A DNA stretch of 64,000 nucleotides from Pseudomonas sp. SLFW (lineage in GTDB: Bacteria; Pseudomonadota; Gammaproteobacteria; Pseudomonadales; Pseudomonadaceae), in contig NZ_JAAAKW010000003.1 in the NCBI RefSeq assembly GCF_009905615.1, positions 124,001 to 188,000 of the forward strand, given 5' to 3'. The notes under the pieces are model-generated. The model did no database searches. It was not told where the DNA came from and worked only from the letters and a program-made list of their open reading frames with translations. Position numbers and translations under genes: made by a program. This document shows, in pieces, positions 52,982 through 60,918 of this stretch (positions are counted from its first letter, which is position 1; every line of letters begins with the position of its first letter).

Positions 52982-54580
52982 ATGACTTCGATTTCCTCTA
53001 TCACCTCCACGCAGCCTCTGGTGGTCACCCCGACAGTGGCGACTCAGCCGGTGGCCACCTCAGCGGTGGGGACGACTCCGAGCACCGCATCGCCTTCGTC
53101 TGTCGTGATGCTGGGGCAGGACACCCTCGTCACTAACGCACAGACCTACACCGCCCGTGGTGTGATTGCCGACGCCGATGTGCCGCCCGCCTGGGAATAC
53201 ACGCGGCAGGATTCGGTGACCCTGGCGATGCAAGGCAACTTCAGCACGACGCATGGCGTGGGCCGTTTCCAGGGCCTTGGCGCCACGCTGCTTGCGCAAC
53301 TGGCGCAGACGGGGAAGGGTGTTTCCCAGTCGGTGATCAGCTCGCCTTCCGGACGAACCCTTGAACCCTCCGAGCTGGCGGCCGCCCAGAACAAACTGCA
53401 CAGCAGTGCCGCCGATAACAGCATCAGCCTGACCCTGAAGACCGCCAGCGGCAAGACCGTGCAATTGACCCTTTCCAGCAGCGAAAACGGGCTGGCGGTA
53501 CAGGCACAGGTCAGCGGTGGCGACCTGAGCGACGACGAACTTGCCGCGCTGGGCAAGATGGCAGACGGTTTTCAATCGGCCATCGACGGGCTGACGGCGA
53601 AATCTCCTCAGCTCAAGCTGGACGCGTTGACGCAATATGACAGCAACGTGTTTTCGTCGGTGACGCTGAGCACCCGCATCAAACTGAATGACGGCAGCGT
53701 CCAGAGCCTGGATATGAATGCCGACGCCGACCAGCGTTCAGTGCGCATGAGCGGTGCGTCGGGCAATCTGGACATTTCCGTCGATCTGAAGAATGCCGCC
53801 ATTATCGGCAACAGCGACCAGCAGGCGAAAGCCGTTAAAAACTACGTGAGTCAGATTGAAGCCGCCCGGACACGCGGTGACGGCGACGCACAATTGCTCT
53901 CCCTCTTCGAAGACGGGTTCAAGACGCTGCACAGCCAATACCCCGGAGCCCGGCCTTCCATTGCACCCCAGACCGTCAACTCCATCGACTTGACCGATAC
54001 CGATCACGGCTTGCTGACGGGCCTGGCCGATTTCAAGGCGTCGGTCACCGAGAAGACCGAGGCCAGCAACCCGGCACGCCCTGATGAGCTGGACGCGTTC
54101 TCGTACAACCTGTCGCAATCGACGCAATCCAAAGGCCGGGATCAGTTGAACCGGACCCTCGTTCAGAACCAGCAATCGAGCCTGATTGCCAGTTACCACA
54201 AGGCGCTCACCGCAGGCCAGAAGCTGGACCTGAGCCGCGATCCGACGTCGCAGAATTATCTGTATTACCAGATCAACGATCAGGCCAGCAGCAAGACCAA
54301 CATCGGTTACGACAAAGGGGCATTGGTGCAGGCGTCGGTCAGCCAGTCCGCAAGCCAGTCGACGCGTATTTCCAAATACGTGATGGGGCACCTGGAGAGC
54401 GACACGCGGACGCCGTTGTCATCGTCAAAAACCCAGAATTTCCTGAGCGTGCTGCAACAGGCGCTGCAGCAGGACAAGGACGCGAAACAAGGCCGTGGCG
54501 TTTCGACGCTCAAGGACACCTTGGCAGGTATTCAGGACAAGGTATTGTTGCGAGCCAGTGCGAGCGACCGGGAGGGTTGA
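52982..54580 (+). CDS. uncharacterised 532-residue Ser/Thr/Gln-rich protein
   Basis: I do not recognise a family. The first 45 residues are an uncharged Ser/Thr/Pro/Val-rich leader (SISSITSTQPLVVTPTV) with no hydrophobic signal core. The middle (about 145-275) alternates short beta-like strands (SISLTLKTASGKTVQLTLSS, DQRSVRMSGASGNLDISVD). The C-terminal third is Gln/Ser-rich and helical (LNRTLVQNQQSSLIASY, SVLQQALQQDKDAKQG). There is no membrane segment and no Cys. An uncharged Ser-rich leader resembles type III or flagellar secretion leaders, but that is only a resemblance. A strong hairpin follows the stop. Confidence 0.8.
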   Translation: MTSISSITSTQPLVVTPTVATQPVATSAVGTTPSTASPSSVVMLGQDTLVTNAQTYTARGVIADADVPPAWEYTRQDSVTLAMQGNFSTTHGVGRFQGLGATLLAQLAQTGKGVSQSVISSPSGRTLEPSELAAAQNKLHSSAADNSISLTLKTASGKTVQLTLSSSENGLAVQAQVSGGDLSDDELAALGKMADGFQSAIDGLTAKSPQLKLDALTQYDSNVFSSVTLSTRIKLNDGSVQSLDMNADADQRSVRMSGASGNLDISVDLKNAAIIGNSDQQAKAVKNYVSQIEAARTRGDGDAQLLSLFEDGFKTLHSQYPGARPSIAPQTVNSIDLTDTDHGLLTGLADFKASVTEKTEASNPARPDELDAFSYNLSQSTQSKGRDQLNRTLVQNQQSSLIASYHKALTAGQKLDLSRDPTSQNYLYYQINDQASSKTNIGYDKGALVQASVSQSASQSTRISKYVMGHLESDTRTPLSSSKTQNFLSVLQQALQQDKDAKQGRGVSTLKDTLAGIQDKVLLRASASDREG

Positions 54581-54621
54581 GCGGTGGATCTGTGACAGAC
54601 CGGCTGTCTGACCCACCGCTC
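54579..54621. terminator. bidirectional terminator-like hairpin
   Basis: GAGCGGTGG (54579-54587) pairs with CCACCGCTC (54613-54621), and inside it CAGAC (54596-54600) pairs with GTCTG (54606-54610). It begins at the stop codon of the 532-residue protein gene and precedes the end of the convergent anti-sigma gene by five bases. Confidence 0.75.
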
Positions 54622-54626
54622 TCTGT

Positions 54627-55385
54627 TCAAATCGGCTGACGCAACGCCTGTCGCGCAGCCTTGACAGCAGGGTCATCGGCAGGGCTGACCACGGCGTAGT
54701 TGTAACCACCTCCTGACCAATAATCGGCTTCCAGCTCGCCGTCCCGTCGCGTGCCGGGGGCCAGCAAATGATTGTTCGGCCCTGGTGGACGGATGTAGAA
54801 ACTCAGCGTCCGTCCTTCGTCATCCTTGTACACCACCATCGCGGCGGCACCTTGTTCGGTGCTGGTCAGGCGCCCACTCACGGGTTTGAACCCGGCTGAC
54901 GCCAGATCGGGCAGGCGGTTGGCCTGGGCGAAATGCTTGTCCAGCCAGACCTGCGCGTTGTTCGGCTTGTCGGTGTTCCAGTCGCTGGCCATGCTGTCGT
55001 TGACCGCGAACATCCGATAGGCCTGCACGGCGTCGGCCATGGGCTGAACGCCGCTGACGAGGGTCATTTCCCGGGCCTGCCAGCCACTCATTCCGCCGAC
55101 ACCGACCGCGATCAACAGCACTGCCGCGGTGGCGAACTGGCGGCTGCGGCTGCGACGCACGCGCTGGCGGATGAACGCCGGGTCCAGGTCTGGGTTGGCC
55201 GGGCGATGCAGCTCGCCACTCAAGCTGGCGCGCAGGTTCTGGGCATCCCGTTGCCAGGCCAGCAGTTGCTGGGCCAGCTCGGGCTGCGTGGCCAGATACG
55301 TCTCCATCGTCTGCCGGTCGGCGTCGCTGAGCTGCCCATCGACGTAGGCGTGCAAGTCGCGTTCACTGGGAGGCAATGTCATCAT
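54627..55385 (-). CDS. anti-sigma factor, single-pass membrane protein
   Basis: A 252-residue anti-sigma factor. The cytoplasmic N terminus opens RDLHAYVDGQLSDADRQ, the anti-sigma fold with the first zinc-type His, but no Cys follows, so it is not a zinc-binding ZAS domain. One membrane segment lies at about 84-102 (FATAAVLLIAVGVGGMSGW) and a periplasmic domain of about 150 residues follows, ending AVVSPADDPAVKAARQ. Its ATG overlaps the sigma-factor stop. It should hold the ECF sigma factor at the membrane until a periplasmic signal arrives. Confidence 0.9.
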   Translation of the reverse strand: MMTLPPSERDLHAYVDGQLSDADRQTMETYLATQPELAQQLLAWQRDAQNLRASLSGELHRPANPDLDPAFIRQRVRRSRSRQFATAAVLLIAVGVGGMSGWQAREMTLVSGVQPMADAVQAYRMFAVNDSMASDWNTDKPNNAQVWLDKHFAQANRLPDLASAGFKPVSGRLTSTEQGAAAMVVYKDDEGRTLSFYIRPPGPNNHLLAPGTRRDGELEADYWSGGGYNYAVVSPADDPAVKAARQALRQPI

Positions 55386-55894
55386 TTCAATATCCGCAGA
55401 GCAGGGGTGGTGATTTCGCCTTCGCTGAGCAGGCGCAAGGCCTGGCGCGCGCGAGACAAGCGGGACATGACGGTGCCCACGGGGACGCCGAGGATTTCCG
55501 CCACTTCGTTATAACTCAAGCCTTCGACAGACACCCAGAGCAACAGGGCACGTTGTTCGGTGTTCAGCCGTTCGAACGCCTGCAGCGTGGTTTGCGCAAC
55601 CACGGTGCGCTCCACGGAAGGCTCATGGTGATCTTCCTTGCCGCCGGTAAACAGCTCCAGCATGCGACTGTATCGGCGCGAACGTCGATGGGCGTCGAGA
55701 AATTGCCTATAAAGAATGGAGAACAGCCAGGCGCGGAGGTCGCCTTCCGGCCGTTTGCTGCTCCAGGCAGACAAGGCTTTTTCAAGGCTCGACTGCACCA
55801 GATCATCGGCCGCGCTGTGGTCACGGGTGAGCGATGCGGCAAACCGACGCATTCGTGGCAGCAGCTCTCGTAATTGATCGTCGACATCATGCAT
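55382..55894 (-). CDS. ECF RNA polymerase sigma factor
   Basis: A 170-residue ECF sigma factor starting MHDVDDQLRELLPRMRRFA at 55894. Region 2 is FAASLTRDHSAADDLVQSSL with LRAWLFSILYRQFLD, and region 4 is LNTEQRALLLWVSVEGLSYN with EVAEILGVPVGTVMSRL. The open frame extends to 55978 but the family start is at 55894. A promoter with GGAATAA and CGTC elements lies upstream (55947-55971), of the same design as that of the divergent catalase operon, indicating autoregulation. It is coupled to its anti-sigma gene by ATGA. Confidence 0.95.
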   Translation of the reverse strand: MHDVDDQLRELLPRMRRFAASLTRDHSAADDLVQSSLEKALSAWSSKRPEGDLRAWLFSILYRQFLDAHRRSRRYSRMLELFTGGKEDHHEPSVERTVVAQTTLQAFERLNTEQRALLLWVSVEGLSYNEVAEILGVPVGTVMSRLSRARQALRLLSEGEITTPALRILK

Positions 55895-55946
55895 AGGGTG
55901 ATTTCCTGATCGATCGGCGGGATCGCTCGGATCGTATGACCAGAAA

Positions 55947-55971
55947 GACGCACGCCCGTGCAAGTTATTCC
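55947..55971 (-). promoter_or_regulatory. candidate ECF promoter of the sigma/anti-sigma operon
   Basis: On the minus strand GGAATAA (55971-55965), 14 bases, then CGTC (55950-55947). Spacing and both elements are identical to the divergent promoter at 56000-56024. It sits 53 bases upstream of the sigma-factor ATG. Confidence 0.75.
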
Positions 55972-55999
55972 ACCGCACACAAAATAAATATCACGCCAT

Positions 56000-56024
56000 G
56001 GAATAAAGGCGTTTATGCCGCGTC
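56000..56024 (+). promoter_or_regulatory. candidate ECF promoter of the catalase-cytochrome b561 operon
   Basis: GGAATAA (56000-56006), 14 bases, CGTC (56021-56024), 48 bases before the catalase ATG. GGAAT/CGTC-type elements at this spacing are the standard form for ECF sigma promoters. Confidence 0.75.
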
Positions 56025-56071
56025 CTACCGCTACATGAATGCAGAGAGGCCCCAGGCCCGGAGTGTGACCG

Positions 56072-57157
56072 ATGATTGACCGTGAGCCGCCGTACCCCCG
56101 CAAACCACCCTTGACCCCCTCGGAGAAATTCGTTCGCCTCGCCGGTATTGGCCTGGTGGTGGCCATCGCCGTCGGCGCATTCGCCTACGTGAATGGCAGC
56201 CTTGACCCACAACGCTTGACGCCTGCACGGGTTGTCGACGTGTTCGAACACAGTAACGGCGTTCACCCCGGCTACCGTCGCAACCACCCCAAAGGCATCT
56301 GCGTCGCCGGGTATTTCGAGAGCAATGGCGCGGCGGCGACGCTGTCCAAAGCCGAAGTGTTCGCCAGTGGCCGCACCCCGGTGGTCGGACGGCTCGCGCT
56401 GCCCACCGGCAATCCGTATTCACCTGACAGCGCGGCGCCCATCCGCAGCTTCGCGGTGCAGTTCACCCAACCCAACGGCCAGCAATGGCGCACCGGGATG
56501 AACAGCATGCCGGTGTTCCCGGTGGGCACGCCTGAAGCGTTCGTCGACCTGCAAAAAGCCACCGCGCCTGATCCCAAAACCGGCAAGCCTGATCCGTCCA
56601 AGCCTCCAGCGTTCTTTGCCGCGCACCCCGAGGCCCAGCCGTTTCTGGCCTGGGTCAAGACGGCCAAGCCGTCCGCCAGCTTTGTGACCGAGACCTACAA
56701 CAGCGTCAACGCGTTTGTGCTGGTAGATGCGCAGGGCAAGCGGCAACCGGTGCGCTGGAGTCTGGTCCCTGAAGCGAAAGGCGATGCACCGGCCCCGGAC
56801 GCCAAGGATTACTTGCAGCAAGACCTGAGCGACAAACTGGCCAGCGGGCCACAGCGCTGGAATCTGGTGCTGACCCTTGCTAACCCGCAAGACCCGACCA
56901 ACGATGCGTCCAAGGCGTGGTCCGGGGAGCACAAGACCGTGACGGCGGGAACGTTGGTGGTTGAAAGCGACAGCGCCCAGCTGGATGGCGCGTGCCGGGA
57001 CATCAACTACGACCCGCTGGTGTTGCCGAGCGGCATCGAAGGGTCAGACGATCCGTTGCTGGCGGCTCGGTCTGCTGCCTACGCGTCGTCATACCTGCGC
57101 CGCACAGGTGAAGTCGATCAACTGAAAGCCGCGCCTGCCCAGGAGAAACAGCCATGA
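56072..57157 (+). CDS. catalase-family peroxidase, membrane-anchored (SrpA-like)
   Basis: A 361-residue catalase-related protein, shorter than true catalases (about 480). A membrane segment at about 24-42 (AGIGLVVAIAVGAFAYVNG) places the enzyme on the periplasmic side. The heme-side His lies in NGVHPGYRRNHPKGICVAGYF, followed by AAPIRSFAVQFTQPNGQQWR, and the C-terminal heme region is DINYDPLVLPSGIEGSDDPL with SAAYASSYLRR. It is the first gene of an operon with cytochrome b561, coupled by ATGA, and diverges from the ECF sigma pair. It probably removes peroxide or organic peroxides in the periplasm. Confidence 0.93.
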   Translation: MIDREPPYPRKPPLTPSEKFVRLAGIGLVVAIAVGAFAYVNGSLDPQRLTPARVVDVFEHSNGVHPGYRRNHPKGICVAGYFESNGAAATLSKAEVFASGRTPVVGRLALPTGNPYSPDSAAPIRSFAVQFTQPNGQQWRTGMNSMPVFPVGTPEAFVDLQKATAPDPKTGKPDPSKPPAFFAAHPEAQPFLAWVKTAKPSASFVTETYNSVNAFVLVDAQGKRQPVRWSLVPEAKGDAPAPDAKDYLQQDLSDKLASGPQRWNLVLTLANPQDPTNDASKAWSGEHKTVTAGTLVVESDSAQLDGACRDINYDPLVLPSGIEGSDDPLLAARSAAYASSYLRRTGEVDQLKAAPAQEKQP

Positions 57158-57702
57158 GTACGCCCACCTTGCATTTTTCGCCTCTGGCGCGCGCGCTGCA
57201 CTGGTTGATGGCCGTGATGGTGATCGCCATGTTGTTCATCGGCGCGGGCATGGTGGCCTCGGTGTCCGAACGCCATGAGTGGTTATTGAACATCCATAAA
57301 CCGCTGGGGATTGCGATTCTGGCATTGGTCATCGTGCGTTTGATCGTGCGCTTCACCACGCAAACGCCGCCGTTGCCAGCGGATTTGCCTGCGGTGCAAG
57401 CGTTGGCGGCGAAGCTCTCTCACTACCTGCTCTATGCGTTGATGCTGGCGATGCCGCTGATTGGCTGGGCGATGATCTCGGCAGCGGGCGACCCGGTGAT
57501 GCTCGGCAGCTCAATCCGTCTGCCTTCCATCGTGGCGGCCCATGCCGAGACGTTTGCGTTTCTGCGCAAAGCCCATCGCTATCTGGCGTATCTGTTTTTC
57601 CTGACCATCCTCGCGCACCTCGCGGCCGCGTTGTTTCATGGCTGGATTCGCCGCGATGAAGTGCTGGACAGCATGTTGCGAGGGAAAACGCGGGGGTCAT
57701 GA
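57154..57702 (+). CDS. cytochrome b561
   Basis: A 182-residue four-helix membrane cytochrome. Heme-binding His residues are visible in RALHWLMAVMV, LLNIHKPLGIAIL, LSHYLLYALMLAMPLIGW and KAHRYLAYLFFLTILAHLAA. It overlaps the catalase-like gene by four bases. B561 proteins move electrons from the quinol pool to periplasmic partners, so it may be the electron donor of the peroxidase encoded just upstream; this is inference from coupling. Confidence 0.95.
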   Translation: MSTPTLHFSPLARALHWLMAVMVIAMLFIGAGMVASVSERHEWLLNIHKPLGIAILALVIVRLIVRFTTQTPPLPADLPAVQALAAKLSHYLLYALMLAMPLIGWAMISAAGDPVMLGSSIRLPSIVAAHAETFAFLRKAHRYLAYLFFLTILAHLAAALFHGWIRRDEVLDSMLRGKTRGS

Positions 57703-57778
57703 CGCTGCTCGTCCGGTCGCACTCTTGTCCGTCGCCGTGGTCCATTGATCACCGCATCCCAAGCAAGGAAGACCCTTC

Positions 57779-58324
57779 ATGAACGGCTGGTGGCAGGAAG
57801 TCGTCGAGACGTTGCGTTCCGAGTTTTCAGACATCACTGATGCGTCCCAACTGACGCGGGTGAGTGTGCGGCTGGTGATCGCGGCCGTACTGGGCGGGAT
57901 TCTTGGTTTCGAACGCGAGCACAAAGGCAAGGCGGCGGGGGTGCGCACCCACATGCTGGTCTGCATGGGCGCGGCGCTGTTTGTTCTGGTGCCGCGACTG
58001 GCGGGGGCGGATGACGCGGCGTTGAGCCGCGTGGTGCAAGGCATCGTCGCCGGGATCGGCTTTCTCGGCGCGGGCACCATCCTCAAGGGCGACAAACTCA
58101 ACACCCATCAAGTGAAGGGCCTGACCACTGCAGCGGGGTTGTGGATGACGGCGGCCATTGGCATCGCCGCTGGCATGGGCCGGGAAGCCACTGCCGTGCT
58201 GAGCACGCTCTTGGCGCTGGGGATATTCAGTCTGATGCCGCTGATCGTTGATCGCTTCGACCCGCCCGAGGAGCGGGACAAAGACCCGGCCCGCAACACC
58301 GGCGGGGATTCGCACCAACCCTGA
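57779..58324 (+). CDS. MgtC/SapB-family membrane protein
   Basis: A 181-residue membrane protein with four to five helices in the MgtC N-terminal domain: RLVIAAVLGGILGFEREHKG, AAGVRTHMLVCMGAALF, GIVAGIGFLGAGTIL and GLTTAAGLWMTAAIGIAAG. It lacks the C-terminal soluble domain of virulence-type MgtC. AAGGAA precedes the ATG. It could belong to the ECF unit (77 bases after cytochrome b561) or stand alone. Confidence 0.93.
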   Translation: MNGWWQEVVETLRSEFSDITDASQLTRVSVRLVIAAVLGGILGFEREHKGKAAGVRTHMLVCMGAALFVLVPRLAGADDAALSRVVQGIVAGIGFLGAGTILKGDKLNTHQVKGLTTAAGLWMTAAIGIAAGMGREATAVLSTLLALGIFSLMPLIVDRFDPPEERDKDPARNTGGDSHQP

Positions 58325-58344
58325 GCGCGGCGGCGCGCGCTCAG
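58321..58344. terminator. hairpin between mgtC-like and small-protein genes
   Basis: CTGAGCGCG (58321-58329) and CGCGCTCAG (58336-58344) form a perfect 9-base GC-rich stem with a six-base loop, starting at the mgtC-like stop codon. GCTTCTTCATTC follows on the plus strand. The genes on either side converge, so it may act both ways. Confidence 0.7.
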
Positions 58345-58359
58345 GGCTTCTTCATTCAA

Positions 58360-58536
58360 TCATTCTGGAAACCTTTCACCCAGTACCGCAGGCGGCTCCT
58401 GACTGGGCGGGTCGCCCTTGGGCGGCTCGATGACCGGTGGCATGGTCGGTGGAGGCGGTTCTTCAGGTTTCGGCACCGGCAATTCCGGATCATCGATATT
58501 TGGATCGGGCGTTTCAGCGGGAACGGGAATGGTCAT
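58360..58536 (-). CDS. small proline-rich protein of unknown function
   Basis: A 58-residue acidic protein of which more than a third is proline, starting MTIPVPAETPDPNIDDPE and continuing PEEPPPPTMPPVIEPPKG. AAGGAAGG lies eight bases upstream of the ATG at 58536, which is good evidence of translation; the frame is open to 58566. It has no signal peptide or hydrophobic stretch and is probably disordered. It lies between an mgtC-like gene and glgE. Function unknown. Confidence 0.7.
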   Translation of the reverse strand: MTIPVPAETPDPNIDDPELPVPKPEEPPPPTMPPVIEPPKGDPPSQEPPAVLGERFPE

Positions 58537-58865
58537 TGCTTCACCTTCCTTAGGCGCAGGTCGCAAGAGGCAATCGTGCCGGTTTTTTTCTGCGCGCTCG
58601 CTGCTTCGACAGTGAGTCGGATTGAATGATTCAGCGGAATTTCCCGGTGGTTTGCCAGCCCGCGACTAAGCTGCCAACGGATCGATTTTTGCCGCGCAAG
58701 CTCTTTGAACTTTTCCCCGAAACTGGCGTTCGGAACCTATGCGGCCAGATTCGGGCACACCTGCCCTGAGGTCGGACGCATGCAGCTCAAGGATGAAGTG
58801 TCGACGAAATGGACTATTACGGACTTGTACAAGGAGCGTCCCTGGGGCGTGAGGAGTGATGCTCG
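58537..58865. other. 329-base divergent region upstream of glgE
   Basis: No gene is seen. It contains the upstream region of the small proline-rich gene and, at 58707-58734, an AlgU-like promoter candidate pointing at glgE. ATGAGGAGTGATGC-like sequence just before 58866 may include the glgE ribosome site (GAGGAG at about 58851). Confidence 0.6.
58707..58734 (+). promoter_or_regulatory. AlgU (sigma-22/RpoE)-like promoter candidate for glgE
   Basis: GAACTT (58707-58712), 17 bases, TCGGA (58730-58734), against the AlgU consensus GAACTT-N16/17-TCTGA. The -35 is perfect and the -10 matches four of five positions. Predicted start is near 58741. Confidence 0.45.
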
Positions 58866-60902
58866 ATGAATGTGACTGCTGATCAGCCATACGGCCCGGA
58901 TTCCCTGGCCACCGATGTTCCACACCCAATCCAGCCTTTATCCCTGACCCAGGCCTTGCAACTGCCGCGGATCGTCATCGAAGACACGCAGCCGGTGATC
59001 GAGCATGGGCAGTTGGCGGCCAAAGCCATCACCGGGCAACCCGTAACCGTCACCAGCAAGGTGTTCGCCGATGGCCACGACAAAATGGCCGTGCGCATCC
59101 GTTACCGCGCTGCCGACGAGCAGGAATGGCATCAGGCGCCGATGCGCGAACTGGGCAATGACAGCTGGATCGGTGAGTTCACCCCAACCTCAGTCAGCCG
59201 CTACCTGTTTCGCCTGGAAGCCTGGATCGATCAATTCGCCAGCTATCGCTATGAGCTGGAGAAAAAATACGCCGCCGGTGTGCCGGTCGGTCTGGAGCTG
59301 GAAGAAGGGCGTTTGCACCTCGTGCATGCCAGCGAACGCAGCCAGAACGAACTCAAAGGGCAGATCGATAGCCTGCTGAAACGTCTCGGCGAGAACACTG
59401 AACACGAAGCGCAGGTCACCTTGCTGCTGCACAGTGAAACCGCCGCGATCATGGCGCAGGCCGACAATCATGCGTTCCTCAGCCGCAGCCTCGAATTCCC
59501 GCTGGATGTGGAACGTGAACTGGCGCAGTTCGCCAGCTGGTACGAGCTGTTTCCTCGCTCGATCACCGACGATAAACATCGCCACGGCACCTTCAACGAC
59601 GTGCACAGCCGCTTGCCGATGATTCGCGACATGGGTTTCGACGTGCTGTATTTCCCACCGATTCACCCGATTGGCCGCGCGCACCGAAAAGGCCCGAATA
59701 ACTCGCTGAAAGCCGGTCCTGACGATCCGGGCAGCCCGTACGCCATCGGCAGTGCAGATGGCGGTCATGACGCGATCCACCCGCAATTGGGCACCCGTGA
59801 AGACTTCCGCAATCTGGTGGCTGCGGCTGCCGAGCACGGCCTGGAAATCGCCCTCGATTTCGCGATTCAGTGCTCCCAGGATCATCTGTGGCTCAAGGAG
59901 CATCCGGGCTGGTTCTCGTGGCGCCCGGACGGCACGATCCGTTACGCGGAAAACCCACCGAAGAAATACCAGGACATCGTCAACGTCGATTTCTACGCGC
60001 CGGATGCGATCCCTAGCCTCTGGCTGGAACTGCGCGATGTGGTCCTTGGCTGGGTCGAGGAGGGCGTGAAGATCTTCCGCGTCGACAACCCGCACACCAA
60101 GCCGCTGCCGTTCTGGCAATGGATGATCGCCGACATTCGTGCGCAGCATCCGGACGTGATGTTCCTCGCCGAGGCCTTCACCAAACCGGCAATGATGGCG
60201 CGTCTGGGCAAGGTCGGGTACTCCCAGAGCTACACCTATTTCACCTGGCGTAACACCAAGGCCGAGCTGGCTGAGTATTTCACCCAGCTCAATGAGTCGC
60301 CGTGGCGCGAATGCTACCGGCCCAACTTTTTCGTCAATACGCCGGACATCAACCCGCACTTCCTGCACGACTCAGGGCGTCCGGGCTTCCTGATCCGCGC
60401 CGCGCTGGCGACCATGGGGTCGGGGCTGTGGGGCATGTATTCCGGGTTTGAACTCTGTGAGTCGGCCCCGGTGCCGGGCAAAGAGGAATACCTGGATTCC
60501 GAGAAGTACGAGATTCGCCCTCGGGACTACACCGCACCCGGCAACATCATTGCCGAGATCGCACAGCTGAACCGCATTCGTCACCAGAACCCGGCACTGC
60601 AGACTCACTTGGGCCTGCGCATCTACAACGCCTGGAACGACAACATTCTGTATTTCGGCAAACGCAGCGCGGACGGCAGTAATTTCGTGCTCGTGGCCGT
60701 CAGCCTCGATCCGCGCAACGCGCAGGAAGCGTATTTCGAGCTGCCGTTGTGGGAAATGGGCTTGGCGGATGACGCGGCGACCTTGGGTGAAGACCTGATG
60801 ACCGGCCACTCCTGGACCTGGTACGGCAAAACGCAGTTCATGCGCATCGACCCGAACTATCAGCCGTTTGGCATCTGGCGCATCAAGGCGCCAAACCAAT
60901 AA
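58866..60902 (+). CDS. glgE: alpha-1,4-glucan:maltose-1-phosphate maltosyltransferase
   Basis: A 678-residue GH13 subfamily 3 enzyme. The N-terminal domain (about 35-140) precedes a barrel with DVLYFPPIHPIGRAHRKG, LEIALDFAIQCSQDH, the nucleophile Asp407 in IFRVDNPHTKP, the acid Glu in MFLAEAFTKP and FFVNTPDINPHFLHD. The length fits GlgE. It transfers maltosyl units from maltose 1-phosphate onto alpha-glucan. Seventeen bases downstream lies the TreS-maltokinase fusion that makes its donor. Confidence 0.97.
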   Translation: MNVTADQPYGPDSLATDVPHPIQPLSLTQALQLPRIVIEDTQPVIEHGQLAAKAITGQPVTVTSKVFADGHDKMAVRIRYRAADEQEWHQAPMRELGNDSWIGEFTPTSVSRYLFRLEAWIDQFASYRYELEKKYAAGVPVGLELEEGRLHLVHASERSQNELKGQIDSLLKRLGENTEHEAQVTLLLHSETAAIMAQADNHAFLSRSLEFPLDVERELAQFASWYELFPRSITDDKHRHGTFNDVHSRLPMIRDMGFDVLYFPPIHPIGRAHRKGPNNSLKAGPDDPGSPYAIGSADGGHDAIHPQLGTREDFRNLVAAAAEHGLEIALDFAIQCSQDHLWLKEHPGWFSWRPDGTIRYAENPPKKYQDIVNVDFYAPDAIPSLWLELRDVVLGWVEEGVKIFRVDNPHTKPLPFWQWMIADIRAQHPDVMFLAEAFTKPAMMARLGKVGYSQSYTYFTWRNTKAELAEYFTQLNESPWRECYRPNFFVNTPDINPHFLHDSGRPGFLIRAALATMGSGLWGMYSGFELCESAPVPGKEEYLDSEKYEIRPRDYTAPGNIIAEIAQLNRIRHQNPALQTHLGLRIYNAWNDNILYFGKRSADGSNFVLVAVSLDPRNAQEAYFELPLWEMGLADDAATLGEDLMTGHSWTWYGKTQFMRIDPNYQPFGIWRIKAPNQ

Positions 60903-60918
60903 TTCAAGGGACGTGGTC

